Part shown: positions 1 to 9,502 of the stretch, piece after piece
Layout: the number at the start of each line of letters is the position of its first letter
Numbering within the stretch: position 1 is the stretch's first letter
Assembly (NCBI GenBank): GCA_007135755.1
Contig: SLIG01000036.1
Coordinates: forward strand, 1 to 40,922
Length of the DNA stretch: 40,922 nucleotides
DNA from: Cyanobium sp.
Lineage (GTDB): Bacteria; Cyanobacteriota; Cyanobacteriia; PCC-6307; Cyanobiaceae
Direction of reading: 5' to 3'
Notes under the pieces: generated by a model
Database searches by the model: none
The model's input: only the letters and a program-made list of their open reading frames with translations
What the model was told of the DNA's origin: nothing
Made by a program: the position numbers and the translations under genes

Positions 1-493
1 CGCTGGCGGTGATGTCGTTGCCGTCGATTCGCCAAAACAAGCGTTGGCCACTGAGCTGCCGAGGAGCTTTGATGTTGCTTCGGATGCTCTTGCCTTCTTG
101 CACGGAAGGTCGGGAGAACGCTATCGAATAACCGGGTTTTGGTGGAGAAGGGTCCGGGGATTTTTGGTTCTTATCCAGAATTTCAAAGCTCCCTTTCGCA
201 ATGCGATGTCTTTGCCTGCGTTGCTGATCAGCGTAAAGAGTGAAGCGCGCTTGTTCGTTCTTTTCTTGGCGATTATCAACTCGGATATAGTGTCTTACCG
301 TAGCTCTGCCACGGGCATTCAGGATGACCAGGCCATTGTTTCGACCATCATTGAAGTCGTTTCTCTTGATACCCTTGCCTTCAAGGCTCCAGTAGAGCAG
401 TTGTCCCTGCTGTCTGCGAGGGGCTCTGATCCGGGTTAACAGCGGACGTCCTTCGCGTACGCTATTGCGCGAGAACCTAATCTTGAAAGCCAC
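1..493 (-). CDS. Tandem-repeat (Calx-beta-like) protein, 5' part
   Basis: Open minus-strand frame of 164 codons running off the left edge without a stop. It has no ATG; an in-frame TAG lies just upstream at about 506-508, and the only start after it is the GTG at 493-491, preceded by an AGAAG-like ribosome site. Residues 7-107 form one repeat and a second copy begins at 126, a period of about 119 residues. Both copies show FSR-x-SV-x-EG, then A-P-R, a G-Q-x-L-[YF]-W core and a Gly-Asp/Asn-rich turn. This layout (EG-x-x-L, LYW, DF-x-x-G) resembles the tandem Calx-beta-like repeats of large cyanobacterial surface or secreted proteins, which often start directly with a repeat and no signal peptide. 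Oddities: very rich in Arg and Lys, whereas such repeats are usually acidic, and clearly lower GC than the rest of the window. Function unknown; the frame is sure, the family is by resemblance. Confidence 0.65.
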   Translation of the reverse strand, partial: MAFKIRFSRNSVREGRPLLTRIRAPRRQQGQLLYWSLEGKGIKRNDFNDGRNNGLVILNARGRATVRHYIRVDNRQEKNEQARFTLYADQQRRQRHRIAKGSFEILDKNQKSPDPSPPKPGYSIAFSRPSVQEGKSIRSNIKAPRQLSGQRLFWRIDGNDITAS

Positions 494-525
494 TTTGCGC
501 TTCTTCTATTGCCGGTCAGGATACC

Positions 526-1002
526 TCATGGAGGTGTCTGGATTCTGATCCGATAGCTGTCTTGAAAAGAACCACTCATTCCAGCCAGATACCCATCGCC
601 ATCGCCGCTGAAGTGCCGCAGGAAGCAGGCCAGGGCCATCGGGCCGCAGCGGCGCTGCCAGCGGATGCCGTGGCCGTAGTGGCGCCAGCAGCTGATCCGG
701 GCACCGCGGCCCCGCAGCTGGATCAGGTGGCGGTAGCAGGCCTGGCCGGCGGCGGCGCCAGCCCCTGCCGCCGGCAGGGCGGGCAGGGGGGAGAACACCG
801 CGCTGATCTCCGCGAATCCCAGCGGTGGTGCACCGCTGGCGCGCAATGGTGCCGCCAGCAGCGCGGCGATCCGCTCAGGTTCACCGCCTGCGGCGAGCCA
901 CCAGTGGCGCTGGCGCCGCAGCCCGCGATCGAGCAGGGAAATCAGGGCGGCAGAGGTTGCCGGACGGGCAACGCGATCGCAGGCAGGACGAAGGCACGAC
1001 AC
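526..1002 (-). CDS. Unrecognised protein, about 158 residues
   Basis: GTG-started minus-strand frame downstream of gapA (62-base gap) and just upstream of the repeat protein. Third codon positions are strongly G/C through most of its length, as in the sure genes here, so I prefer it to the opposing plus-strand frame. The product is rich in Arg, Ala, Trp and Cys; residues around 95-135 hold a Cys-Trp/Arg-His cluster with several aromatic residues. No family recognised, no signal peptide, no membrane segment. The last 20 or so codons (about 526-590) are much less GC-rich and may be read-through into a different sequence block. A partial or decaying gene is possible. Confidence 0.45.
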   Translation of the reverse strand: MSCLRPACDRVARPATSAALISLLDRGLRRQRHWWLAAGGEPERIAALLAAPLRASGAPPLGFAEISAVFSPLPALPAAGAGAAAGQACYRHLIQLRGRGARISCWRHYGHGIRWQRRCGPMALACFLRHFSGDGDGYLAGMSGSFQDSYRIRIQTPP

Positions 1003-1064
1003 GGGTGGAACAGCACTGGCCGCAAACCAGTGCCACCACCGTGACTCCCCTCACCTCGCCCCCC

Positions 1065-2081
<1,017 letters not shown>

Positions 2082-2142
2082 TCACGCTGCCCTGAGGCTA
2101 CGGATCGCTCAGCTCTCCGTCACATCCGCAGGGTTGAGGGAT

Positions 2143-2592
2143 TCAGATTTCGTCGTCTTCCAGCAGCAGCTGCTGAAAGGCTGTGTAGAGCTCGCCATGC
2201 TCCCGCGCCAGACGGGGATCGGGTCGCCCTTGCTGCCGTTGGCGCCCTTTGCCGCCGGCGGGCGGCCGCGGTTGGCGGTTGGGGCCACCCGCCAGTGCTT
2301 CGCGCGTCTGCACTTCGGCTGGCGCGCTGGGCCGTGCCCGGCGGGATTCCAGCTCGCGCAGCCGCTCGAGCAGGTGGGGCGGGGCATGGCCGTCGGCGCT
2401 GGCGCGCATCAGTTCGTGGAACAGCGCCTCGGGATCGGTTTCCGTTTCCAGGCGGTGCCTGCCGCCCCCAGCCCCTGGCTGGGCCGGGGCGGGATCTGCG
2501 GCCGGCGTCGGCGGCTCCGGGGCCGGCAGGCGCTGGGGCAGGGTGCGCCCGAGCTGGCGGAGTCGCTCCAGGCTGCGGGCGTCGAAGCTCAT
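2143..2592 (-). CDS. Conserved picocyanobacterial hypothetical protein
   Basis: 149 residues, ATG start. Three parts are visible: an N-terminal helix (residues 1-22, SLERLRQLGRTLPQ), a Pro/Ala-rich linker, a second helical block (about 50-85, ALFHELMRAS then HLLERLRELESRR), a Gly/Gln/Arg-rich low-complexity region and an acidic C-terminal helix ending LLLEDDEI. There is no signal peptide or membrane segment, so it should be cytosolic. It lies between a lumenal pentapeptide protein and gap on the same strand and may be co-transcribed. I recall similar short Pro-rich proteins in Synechococcus genomes but cannot name a function. Confidence 0.7.
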   Translation of the reverse strand: MSFDARSLERLRQLGRTLPQRLPAPEPPTPAADPAPAQPGAGGGRHRLETETDPEALFHELMRASADGHAPPHLLERLRELESRRARPSAPAEVQTREALAGGPNRQPRPPAGGKGRQRQQGRPDPRLAREHGELYTAFQQLLLEDDEI

Positions 2593-2626
2593 CGGACCTC
2601 AGGGACGATTCAGGTGTGGGCGGTGG

Positions 2627-3175
2627 TCAGGAGCAACCCAGGGTCTCCCGGGTGTCCCGGCCCGTGATCGGGTTGGTGCCGCGCGCGGCGGCGCAGAGCA
2701 CCTTGCGGGCATCGCCGCGCAGGGGCACGTTGGTGAAGTCCGCCCCGTCGATGGTCACGTTCTCGAAGCGGGTGTTGAAGGCGAAGGCGTCCTCCAGCAC
2801 GGCATTGCTGAGATCGGTGCCGTTGAACACGGCTGAATCCAGGGTCGCTTCGCGCAGGTTGGTATCGCTCAGGTCGGCGTCCTGCAGTTTGGCGCCGAAC
2901 AGGCTGGCGCCCTGCAGGTTGGCTCCGGACAGGTCGGCATCGCGCAGGTTGGTGAGGTTGAAGGTGGCACCGCGGAGATCCTGGCCCGAGTAGTCGGCCC
3001 CGATCAGCACCTGCTTGGCCACATCCACCGCCGCCAGAGCGGGAGAGCTTCCCGCAAGGGAAGCGGCCAGCAGCACCACGGCCAGCACCAACGCCATCAC
3101 CAGGGTCTGCAACAGGGACGCCATGAACCGGGGCCTCTCGGGGCCGGTGGGCGCAGTCCAGGCCAGGTCGGCCAT
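2627..3175 (-). CDS. Pentapeptide-repeat protein, probably thylakoid lumen or periplasm
   Basis: 182 residues. Residues 13-48 form a signal peptide: a short basic stretch (ERPRF), a long Leu/Val/Ala core and SPALA just before the likely cleavage after residue 48. From about 58 to 152 runs a right-handed pentapeptide-repeat helix with A(D/N)LSGANLQGA-type units. A C-terminal cap has Cys161 and Cys181, which could pair in an oxidising compartment. This matches small lumenal pentapeptide proteins of cyanobacteria and chloroplasts, whose exact role is not settled. ATG at 3124 is an alternative start with a better-placed GAGAGG, but it would remove the basic n-region. Divergent from yraN. Confidence 0.85.
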   Translation of the reverse strand: MADLAWTAPTGPERPRFMASLLQTLVMALVLAVVLLAASLAGSSPALAAVDVAKQVLIGADYSGQDLRGATFNLTNLRDADLSGANLQGASLFGAKLQDADLSDTNLREATLDSAVFNGTDLSNAVLEDAFAFNTRFENVTIDGADFTNVPLRGDARKVLCAAARGTNPITGRDTRETLGCS

Positions 3176-3236
3176 CGCGGTGGAGCGGGTGTGGCAACCC
3201 TAGGGAAGGTCCCGCCCAGTCCCCTCTGCGCCGCCC

Positions 3237-3593
3237 ATGCCCCACCCCCCTCTGGCCGGCGGCTGGGCCGAGCAGCGCGCCCTGCGGCTGCTGCTGCAGC
3301 GGGGCTGGCGCCTGCGTGACCGCAACTGGCGCTGCCGCTGGGGCGAGCTGGATCTGGTGCTCGAGAAACCCAACCGCCTGCTCCTGGTGGAGGTCAAGGG
3401 GCGGCGCAGCGGTGTGGACGGCTGGGGCACGGCGGCCCTGCGCCGCGGCAAGCGCGTCCGGCTGGAGCGGGCCTGGCGGTGCTGGCTGCAGGCCCATCCC
3501 GAAGCCGCCCTGCAGACGGTGGAGCTGGTGTATGCCCTGGTGCCGTTGCCGCCCCGGCGCGGGCCGGTGCGCTGGATCCGAAACGGGATGTAG
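3237..3593 (+). CDS. yraN: YraN/UPF0102 family nuclease-fold protein
   Basis: 118 residues, matching the family length. The core GELDLVLE followed by LLLVEVKGRRS (about residues 36-58) is the restriction-endonuclease-like active site pattern of this family (E-x-D ... E-V-K). Family members are small putative nucleases of the Holliday-junction-resolvase fold; their substrate is not firmly known. Its stop is 12 bases before rsmA, and it heads the plus-strand run reaching to 9468. ATG start at 3237. Confidence 0.88.
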   Translation: MPHPPLAGGWAEQRALRLLLQRGWRLRDRNWRCRWGELDLVLEKPNRLLLVEVKGRRSGVDGWGTAALRRGKRVRLERAWRCWLQAHPEAALQTVELVYALVPLPPRRGPVRWIRNGM

Positions 3594-3605
3594 GACACTC
3601 CCCGG

Positions 3606-4439
3606 ATGAGCTTTTCCGCCCACCGGGCCCGCAAACGCTTCGGCCAGCACTGGCTGGTGGATCAGCGGGTGCTGGATCGGATCGTGGCGGCGGCGGAGCT
3701 GGAGAGCGGCGAGCGGGTGCTGGAGATCGGCCCGGGGCGGGGGGCCCTCAGCGAGCGGCTGCTGCGCACTCCCGCCGCTGCCGTCCTGGCGGTGGAGCTG
3801 GATCGCGATCTGCTCGCCGGACTGCGCCAGCGTTTCGGCGCCGATTCCCGCTTCTCGCTGCTGGCCGGCGACGCTCTGGAGGTGGAGCTGCCCCCCGCCG
3901 ACAAGGTGGTGGCCAACATCCCGTACAACATCACCGGACCCTTGCTCGAACGGCTGGTGGGTCGCCTCGACCGGCCGGTCAGGCCCCCCTACCGACGCCT
4001 GGTGCTGCTGCTGCAGCAGGAGGTGGCCCAGCGCATTCATGCGGCGCCCGGCAGCAGCGCCTACTCCGCCCTGAGCGTGCGTGTGCAGCTGCTGGCGCGC
4101 TGCCGCCCGGTGTGTGCCGTGCCGCCCCGCTGCTTCCAGCCTCCGCCGAAGGTGCACTCGGAGGTGATCTGCATCGACCCGCTGCCGGAGACCGACCAGC
4201 TCGATCCCCCCCTGGCCCTGCAGGTGGAGCAGTTGCTGCGGCGCTGTTTTGCCGCCCGGCGCAAGATGCTGCGCAACAGCCTGGCCGGGCTGCTGCCGGC
4301 TGAGCCGCTCGCCGAGCTGGCGGCGGCGGCGGGCGTCGGCCTCCAGCAGCGGCCCCAGGAGCTGGCCCCGCAGGCCTGGGTGGCCCTGGCGGCGGGCTTG
4401 AATCGCAGCGCCACCGATGTGCCGGCCAGCGATGCTTGA
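3606..4439 (+). CDS. rsmA: 16S rRNA adenine-N6,N6 dimethyltransferase
   Basis: Dimethylates two adjacent adenines near the 3' end of 16S rRNA during small-subunit maturation, using SAM. 277 residues. N-terminal [10 protein letters not shown] is the hallmark start of the KsgA/Dim1 family; the SAM-binding motif [10 protein letters not shown] is at 40-49 and the catalytic motif NIPYNI at 104-109. The C-terminal half carries the family PP-x-F/C-x-PPKVHS segment ([13 protein letters not shown]). Its end overlaps the ispE start (ATGCTTGA), suggesting translational coupling. Confidence 0.96.
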   Translation: MSFSAHRARKRFGQHWLVDQRVLDRIVAAAELESGERVLEIGPGRGALSERLLRTPAAAVLAVELDRDLLAGLRQRFGADSRFSLLAGDALEVELPPADKVVANIPYNITGPLLERLVGRLDRPVRPPYRRLVLLLQQEVAQRIHAAPGSSAYSALSVRVQLLARCRPVCAVPPRCFQPPPKVHSEVICIDPLPETDQLDPPLALQVEQLLRRCFAARRKMLRNSLAGLLPAEPLAELAAAAGVGLQQRPQELAPQAWVALAAGLNRSATDVPASDA

Positions 4440-5367
4440 ACTGAGGGTGGAGGCTCCGGCGAAGGTCAACCTGCACCTGGAGGTGCTGGGCCTGCGAGCG
4501 GACGGCTTCCACGAGCTGGCGATGGTGATGCAGACCATCGACCTGCTCGATGCGCTGCAGCTGTGGCCCACGGCCGATGGGGCCATCAGCCTCACCTGTG
4601 ATCAGCCGGGGCTGCCCACCGATGGCAGCAACCTGATCGTCAAGGCCGCCGAGCTGCTCAGGATGCGGGCCGGCCTGCCGGAGCTCGGCGCCCGGATTCA
4701 CCTCAGCAAACGCATCCCCGTGGGCGCCGGCCTGGCGGGGGGCTCCAGCGATGCCGCCGCTGCCTTGCTGGGTCTCAATACCCTCTGGGGTCTGGGTTTC
4801 AACGACACCGACCTGCAGGCGATGGCGGCCCGCCTGGGCTCCGATGTGCCCTTCTGCCTGCCCGGCGGCACCCAGCTCTGCTTCGGACGCGGGGAGCGCC
4901 TCGAGGCCCTGGCCTCCCCGCAGGCCAGGGCCCTGGCCCTGCTGCTGATCAAGCACGCCGGCACCAGCGTCAGCACGCCCTGGGCCTACGGCCGCTGCCG
5001 TGAGCAGCGGGGCCGGAGCTATCTGGCCGGCGAGGAGGCCTTCGAACGTCGCCGTGACGCCCTGCGCCGCGGGCCCCTGGTGCAGGCCCTGCGCCAGGGG
5101 GGTGCACTGCCACCGCTGCGCAACGACCTGCAGGCGGTGGTGGAGCCGGAACTGGCCAGCGTGCGCGAGGGTCTGGAGCTGCTGCGGCGGTTGCCGGGGA
5201 GCCTGGCGGTGGCGATGAGTGGATCGGGGCCCAGCCTGTTTGCCCTGTTCGCCGATCTCGAGCAGGCCCGCTCCGCCCAGGCTGGCCTCGCCCCGGAGCT
5301 GGAGGCCGCCGGGTTTGACAGCTGGACCTGTGGCTTGCGCCCCCGTGGCGCCATGCTGGTGCCGTGA
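4432..5367 (+). CDS. ispE: 4-diphosphocytidyl-2-C-methyl-D-erythritol kinase
   Basis: Phosphorylates CDP-methylerythritol in the MEP pathway to isoprenoids, which feeds carotenoids, phytol and quinones. 311 residues from the ATG at 4432. An in-frame ATG at 4417 would add five residues and lengthen the overlap with rsmA; I prefer 4432 because the family begins close to A-P-A-K-V-N-L. The GHMP-kinase ATP loop [13 protein letters not shown] is at 96-108, and the C-terminal GSGPS glycine motif is present. It overlaps rsmA by 8 bases and the next gene by 4 (GTGA). Confidence 0.96.
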   Translation: MLELRVEAPAKVNLHLEVLGLRADGFHELAMVMQTIDLLDALQLWPTADGAISLTCDQPGLPTDGSNLIVKAAELLRMRAGLPELGARIHLSKRIPVGAGLAGGSSDAAAALLGLNTLWGLGFNDTDLQAMAARLGSDVPFCLPGGTQLCFGRGERLEALASPQARALALLLIKHAGTSVSTPWAYGRCREQRGRSYLAGEEAFERRRDALRRGPLVQALRQGGALPPLRNDLQAVVEPELASVREGLELLRRLPGSLAVAMSGSGPSLFALFADLEQARSAQAGLAPELEAAGFDSWTCGLRPRGAMLVP

Positions 5368-5765
5368 ACGACTCCACTCCCAAGGCGGGTTTCAGCCCAA
5401 GCCCCAGCGCCCCGGCCTCGAGCAGCCCCGGTGAGCCGGCGGCCTCCCCGGCGGCCTCAGAGGCTCAGGCTCCCGAGTCGCCCCGGCGCAAGGGTCCGCT
5501 CAGCTTTCTTTCCGGTGCCCTCACCGCCGGCCTGCTCAGCTGGCTGTGTCTGGGGCTGAGCCGGCGGATGGCGCTGTACTACGCCCTCCACCCCCCCCAC
5601 TACGCCTCGGCGGTCGCCCAGTCGATCGCCACCGCCCTCAAGACCCTGCTGGTGGGCATGGCCTTTCTGGCCACCTTCAGCTTCGGCTTCATCGCCCTGG
5701 GGCTCACCCTGGCCTTCCTGCGCAGCCTGCGCGGGCAGGAGCCGCTTGAGCCCGGTGGCAGTTGA
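5364..5765 (+). CDS. DUF3082-type small membrane protein
   Basis: 133 residues from a GTG that overlaps the ispE stop (GTGA). The first 45 residues are Pro/Ser/Ala-rich and probably disordered. Then come two hydrophobic segments, about 51-72 and 88-118, separated by a short loop with HPPHYAS. The order ispE, this gene, pdhB is familiar from Synechococcus genomes, and the fold matches the cyanobacterial/plastid DUF3082 family as I recall it. Function unknown; likely thylakoid or plasma membrane. Confidence 0.78.
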   Translation: MNDSTPKAGFSPSPSAPASSSPGEPAASPAASEAQAPESPRRKGPLSFLSGALTAGLLSWLCLGLSRRMALYYALHPPHYASAVAQSIATALKTLLVGMAFLATFSFGFIALGLTLAFLRSLRGQEPLEPGGS

Positions 5766-5799
5766 GATAGGTTGGCGCCCTGATTCCAGCTGATGCCGC

Positions 5800-6783
5800 G
5801 TGGCCGAAACGCTCCTGTTCAACGCCCTGCGTGAGGCCATCGATGAGGAGATGGCCCGCGACCCCACGGTCTGCGTCATGGGCGAAGACGTGGGCCACTA
5901 CGGCGGCTCCTACAAGGTCACCAAGGACCTCTTCGACAAATACGGGGAGCTGCGGGTGCTGGACACCCCCATCGCCGAGAACTCCTTCACCGGCATGGCC
6001 GTCGGCGCCGCCATGACCGGCCTGCGGCCGATTGTGGAGGGGATGAACATGGGCTTTCTGCTGCTTGCGTTCAATCAGATCTCCAACAACATGGGCATGC
6101 TCCGCTACACCAGCGGTGGCAACTACACGATCCCGGCTGTGGTGCGGGGGCCCGGTGGCGTGGGCCGCCAGCTGGGGGCCGAGCACAGCCAGCGCCTGGA
6201 GGCCTACTTCCATGCTGTCCCCGGGATCAAGATCGTGGCGGTGAGCACCCCCACCAACGCCAAGGGGCTGATGAAAGCGGCCATCCGGGACAACAACCCG
6301 GTGCTGTTCTTCGAGCATGTGCTGCTCTACAACCTCAGCGAAACCCTGCCCGAGGGCGACTACATCTGCGCCCTCGACCAGGCCGAGGTGGTGCGCGAAG
6401 GCAAGGACGTCACGATCCTCACCTACTCGCGCATGCGTCACCACTGCCTCAAGGCGGTGGAGCAGCTGGAGGCCGAAGGCGTGGACGTGGAGCTGATCGA
6501 TCTGATCAGCCTCAAGCCCTTCGACATGGCCACGGTGCGTGCCTCGATCGCCAAGACCCACAAGGTGTTGATCGTGGAGGAGTGCATGAAGACGGGGGGG
6601 ATCGGCGCCGAGCTGATGGCCCTGGTCACCGAGCAATGCTTCGACGATCTCGACGCCCGGCCTGTGCGCCTGTCGTCTCAGGACATCCCCACCCCCTACA
6701 ACGGCAACCTGGAGAACCTCACGATCATCCAGCCGCACCAGATCGTGGACGCCGCCAAGGCCCTGAAGGCGGGTGTGATCTGA
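5800..6783 (+). CDS. pdhB: Pyruvate dehydrogenase E1 component, beta subunit
   Basis: Beta subunit of the thiamine-diphosphate E1 enzyme that decarboxylates pyruvate and feeds acetyl units to E2. 327 residues, GTG start 34 bases after the preceding stop. Visible are the family start (E[14 protein letters not shown]), [14 protein letters not shown] near residue 27, the [19 protein letters not shown] region and the C-terminal transketolase-like domain with HKVLIVEE. The alpha subunit is not in this window, which is usual for cyanobacteria where pdhA and pdhB are unlinked. secD follows after one base. Confidence 0.96.
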   Translation: MAETLLFNALREAIDEEMARDPTVCVMGEDVGHYGGSYKVTKDLFDKYGELRVLDTPIAENSFTGMAVGAAMTGLRPIVEGMNMGFLLLAFNQISNNMGMLRYTSGGNYTIPAVVRGPGGVGRQLGAEHSQRLEAYFHAVPGIKIVAVSTPTNAKGLMKAAIRDNNPVLFFEHVLLYNLSETLPEGDYICALDQAEVVREGKDVTILTYSRMRHHCLKAVEQLEAEGVDVELIDLISLKPFDMATVRASIAKTHKVLIVEECMKTGGIGAELMALVTEQCFDDLDARPVRLSSQDIPTPYNGNLENLTIIQPHQIVDAAKALKAGVI

Positions 6784-6784
6784 G

Positions 6785-8278
6785 ATGGCCCGCCAACAAG
6801 GCTGGCTCGCCCTGATCCTGGCGCTGGCGATCGCCGCAGCAGCACTGCTGATCCAGTTCCCCCTGCAGCTGGGTCTCGATCTGCGCGGTGGCAGTCAGCT
6901 GTCCCTGCAGGTGAAACCCGCCGGCACCATCACCCGGGTGGAGCGTGAACAACTGGAGGCCGTGAAGGAGGTGCTCGACCGCCGCATCAACGGCCTCGGG
7001 GTGGCCGAATCCTCCCTGCAGACGGTGGGCGATGACCAGTTGGTGCTGCAGCTGCCCGGTGAGCAGGATCCCAGCCGTGCCGCGCGGGTGCTCGGCACCA
7101 CGGCCCTGCTCGAGTTCCGCGCCCAGACACCGGGCACCGAGGAGGAGATGGCCGGCCTGCTGGCGCTCAAGCGCCAGACCCAGTCGGTGCTGGCCAGCCG
7201 CCGGGCCCGGGTCGACCCGGCGGAGGCGGAGGCTGATCCCGCGCGTCCCCTGGCGGCCGACGACCTCGCCCAGGCCCTGCAGGAGCTGGGCGTCGAGGTG
7301 CCGGAGGGCAGCAGCGAAATCCGCCAGCTGGAGCTGCTGCTCGATGCGGTCAACACCCGCATCGTGGATCTCTACGAGCCCGCCGAACTCAGCGGCCGGG
7401 AGCTGGTGGGCGCCGGCCGTCAGCAGCAGCAGACCGGCACCGCCTGGGATGTGACCCTCAGCTTCACCCGCGAGGGGGGCGAGCGCTTCGCCCGGCTCAC
7501 CCAGTCGCTGGCCGGCAGCGGGCGCCTGCTGGGGATCGTGCTGGATGGACGCTCCATCAGTGAGGCCAGCGTGGGCCCCGAATTTCAGGCGGCTGGCATC
7601 ACCGGCGGGGCGGCAAGCATCACCGGCAATTTCACGGCCGAGGAAGCCCGCGAGCTGGAGGTGCAGCTGCGTGGGGGGTCGCTGCCCCTGCCGGTGGAGG
7701 TGATCGAGGTGCGCACCGTGGGGCCCAGCCTCGGCGCTGAAAACGTGCGCACCAGTTTGATCGCTGCCCTGGTGGGCCTGGCCCTGGTGGCCGTGTTCAT
7801 GGTGCTCACGTACCGCCTGGCCGGGGTGGTGGCCGTGATGGCCCTGGCCCTCTACGCCCTGTTCAACCTGGCGGTCTATGCCCTGATTCCCGTCACCCTG
7901 ACCCTGCCGGGAATCGCCGGTTTCATCCTGTCGCTGGGCCTGGCGGTGGACGCCAACGTGCTGATCTTCGAGCGCATCAAGGACGAACTGCGTGAGGGCA
8001 ACACCCTCATCCGCTCGATCGACGCCGGTTTCTCCCAGGCGCTCTCCTCGATCGTCGACGGCCAGGTCACCACCCTGATCAGCTGCCTCGCGCTGTTTGC
8101 CCTGGGCACCGGATTCGTGAAGGGCTTTGCCGTCACCCTGGGCATCGGCGTGCTGCTGAGCCTGTTCAGCGCCCTGGTGTGCACCCGGGTGCTGCTGCGC
8201 CTGCTGATGAGCTACCCCAACCTGCGCCGTCCATCCAATTTCATTGCCCGGGCCCAGCTGCCCACCGCCGCGTCCTGA
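6785..8278 (+). CDS. secD: Protein translocase subunit SecD
   Basis: Part of the SecDF complex that pulls exported proteins across the membrane using the proton gradient. 497 residues. One N-terminal membrane segment (about 7-26), then LGLDLRGGSQL at 29-39, a large periplasmic/lumenal domain, and five C-terminal segments starting near residue 325. The conserved AVDANVLIFERIKDEL motif lies between the membrane helices and FVKGFAVTLGIG near the end. Adjacent secF is three bases downstream, so the two are surely co-transcribed. Confidence 0.96.
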   Translation: MARQQGWLALILALAIAAAALLIQFPLQLGLDLRGGSQLSLQVKPAGTITRVEREQLEAVKEVLDRRINGLGVAESSLQTVGDDQLVLQLPGEQDPSRAARVLGTTALLEFRAQTPGTEEEMAGLLALKRQTQSVLASRRARVDPAEAEADPARPLAADDLAQALQELGVEVPEGSSEIRQLELLLDAVNTRIVDLYEPAELSGRELVGAGRQQQQTGTAWDVTLSFTREGGERFARLTQSLAGSGRLLGIVLDGRSISEASVGPEFQAAGITGGAASITGNFTAEEARELEVQLRGGSLPLPVEVIEVRTVGPSLGAENVRTSLIAALVGLALVAVFMVLTYRLAGVVAVMALALYALFNLAVYALIPVTLTLPGIAGFILSLGLAVDANVLIFERIKDELREGNTLIRSIDAGFSQALSSIVDGQVTTLISCLALFALGTGFVKGFAVTLGIGVLLSLFSALVCTRVLLRLLMSYPNLRRPSNFIARAQLPTAAS

Positions 8279-8281
8279 GTC

Positions 8282-9241
8282 ATGTCCCCCCTTGCCAGCC
8301 TGCTGCGTGTGCGCGTCAACCACCGGCGTCGTCTGCTGCTGGGCCTCTCAGCAGCGGCCGTCTTCCTGAGCCTGCTGGGGCTGCTGCTGTCCTGGTTGTC
8401 GCCCGCGATCGGCGCTCCCCTGCGGGCCGGGCTGGACTTCACCGGTGGTACCCAGATCCAGATCGAGCGTCGTTGTGACGGTGGCTGCGAACCACTCACC
8501 ACCGCGACCCTGCAGCGCCGACTGGCGGCGCTGGACCTGCCGGCGGACTCCGGGGCTCAGCCCCCCCGCCTGGGCGGCGGTGCCGTGCAGCTGCTGGATG
8601 AGGGCCGCCAGGTGGTGCTGCGCCTGCCCACCCTCAGCGCCGACCAGTCCCAGGCCGTGATCGCTGCGCTGGAGTCCGATCTGGGCGGCATCGAGCCCGC
8701 GGGCCTGGGGATCGACACCATCGGTCCCAGCCTCGGGGCCCAGTTGCTGCGGGCCAGCCTGGTGTCCCTTGGCGTGAGCTTCATCGGCATCGCCGCTTAC
8801 ATCACCCTCCGCTACGACCGCCTGTTTGCCGCTCTGGCCCTGCTCTGCCTGGCCCACGACGTGCTGATCACCTGCGGGGTGTTCGCCTGGCTCGGGCTTC
8901 TGGCCGGGGTGGAGGTCAACAGTCTGTTTGCCGTGGCCCTTCTCACCCTGGCGGGCTATTCGGTCAACGACACCGTGGTGGTGTTCGACCGTATCCGTGA
9001 GAAGCGCCAGCAGCTGCAGAGTGCCTCTCTGGCCGATCAGGCCGATGCCGCCGTTTCCGCCACCCTCACGCGCTCCCTGTTCACCAGCTTCACCACCCTG
9101 CTTCCCCTGCTGGCCCTGATCCTGTTCGGCGGCAGCACCCTGTTCTGGTTCGCGGTGGCCCTGAGCATCGGTGTGCTGGTGGGGGCCTGGTCCAGCGTCG
9201 CCGTGGCCCCCACTCTGCTGCCGGTGCTGGGGCGGCGTTGA
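8282..9241 (+). CDS. secF: Protein translocase subunit SecF
   Basis: Partner of SecD. 319 residues with one N-terminal membrane helix (about 17-38), the GLDFTGGTQIQI motif after it, a short external domain and five C-terminal helices from about residue 155. GYSVNDTVVVFDRIREK is the SecF form of the conserved transmembrane-4 motif. ATG start; its TGA overlaps the TTG start of the small gene that follows. Confidence 0.96.
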   Translation: MSPLASLLRVRVNHRRRLLLGLSAAAVFLSLLGLLLSWLSPAIGAPLRAGLDFTGGTQIQIERRCDGGCEPLTTATLQRRLAALDLPADSGAQPPRLGGGAVQLLDEGRQVVLRLPTLSADQSQAVIAALESDLGGIEPAGLGIDTIGPSLGAQLLRASLVSLGVSFIGIAAYITLRYDRLFAALALLCLAHDVLITCGVFAWLGLLAGVEVNSLFAVALLTLAGYSVNDTVVVFDRIREKRQQLQSASLADQADAAVSATLTRSLFTSFTTLLPLLALILFGGSTLFWFAVALSIGVLVGAWSSVAVAPTLLPVLGRR

Positions 9242-9468
9242 AGCGGCGCCTGCCCCTGGTGCCTCCCCTGGCGCCGTTGCTGCTGGCCTTCCTGGCCCTG
9301 CTTGACCTGCGCCAGGAACTGCGTCTGTTGGCCGACCATGTCACCGTGACGGCGCTGATCTTCATGGTGCGCAGCCACCCGTTGGCGGTGGTGGTGCTGC
9401 TGCTGCAACCGAGCCTGTGGCGCCACTACCGCCGATCAGCCCAGGATCCAGTCGAGAGCCGGCGCTGA
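9238..9468 (+). CDS. Small membrane protein downstream of secF
   Basis: 76 residues, starting with a TTG that overlaps the secF stop (TTGA). Basic N terminus (KRR), two hydrophobic stretches (about 9-22 and 38-57) and a charged C terminus: a two-helix membrane protein with no recognised domain. The tight coupling to secF suggests co-expression; a role in secretion is only inference. I have a faint memory of a similar small protein after secF in related genomes. Confidence 0.6.
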   Translation: MKRRLPLVPPLAPLLLAFLALLDLRQELRLLADHVTVTALIFMVRSHPLAVVVLLLQPSLWRHYRRSAQDPVESRR

Positions 9469-9477
9469 TCGGCAGCC

Positions 9478-9493
9478 GGGGCTGATCAGCTCC
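9478..9493. terminator. Weak hairpin between convergent genes
   Basis: Imperfect inverted repeat with a six-pair stem (one G-T pair) around a GATC loop, in the 34-base gap between the small secF-linked gene and the AI-2E gene that face each other. There is no T run on either strand, so termination activity is inferred from position alone. Confidence 0.3.
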
Positions 9494-9502
9494 TGCCCGT
9501 CT

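Noticed and set aside
44-439. Plus-strand frame of 131 codons at the left edge
   Set aside because: The opposite strand carries two clear copies of a protein repeat over the same bases; this frame shows no family features and is its shadow.
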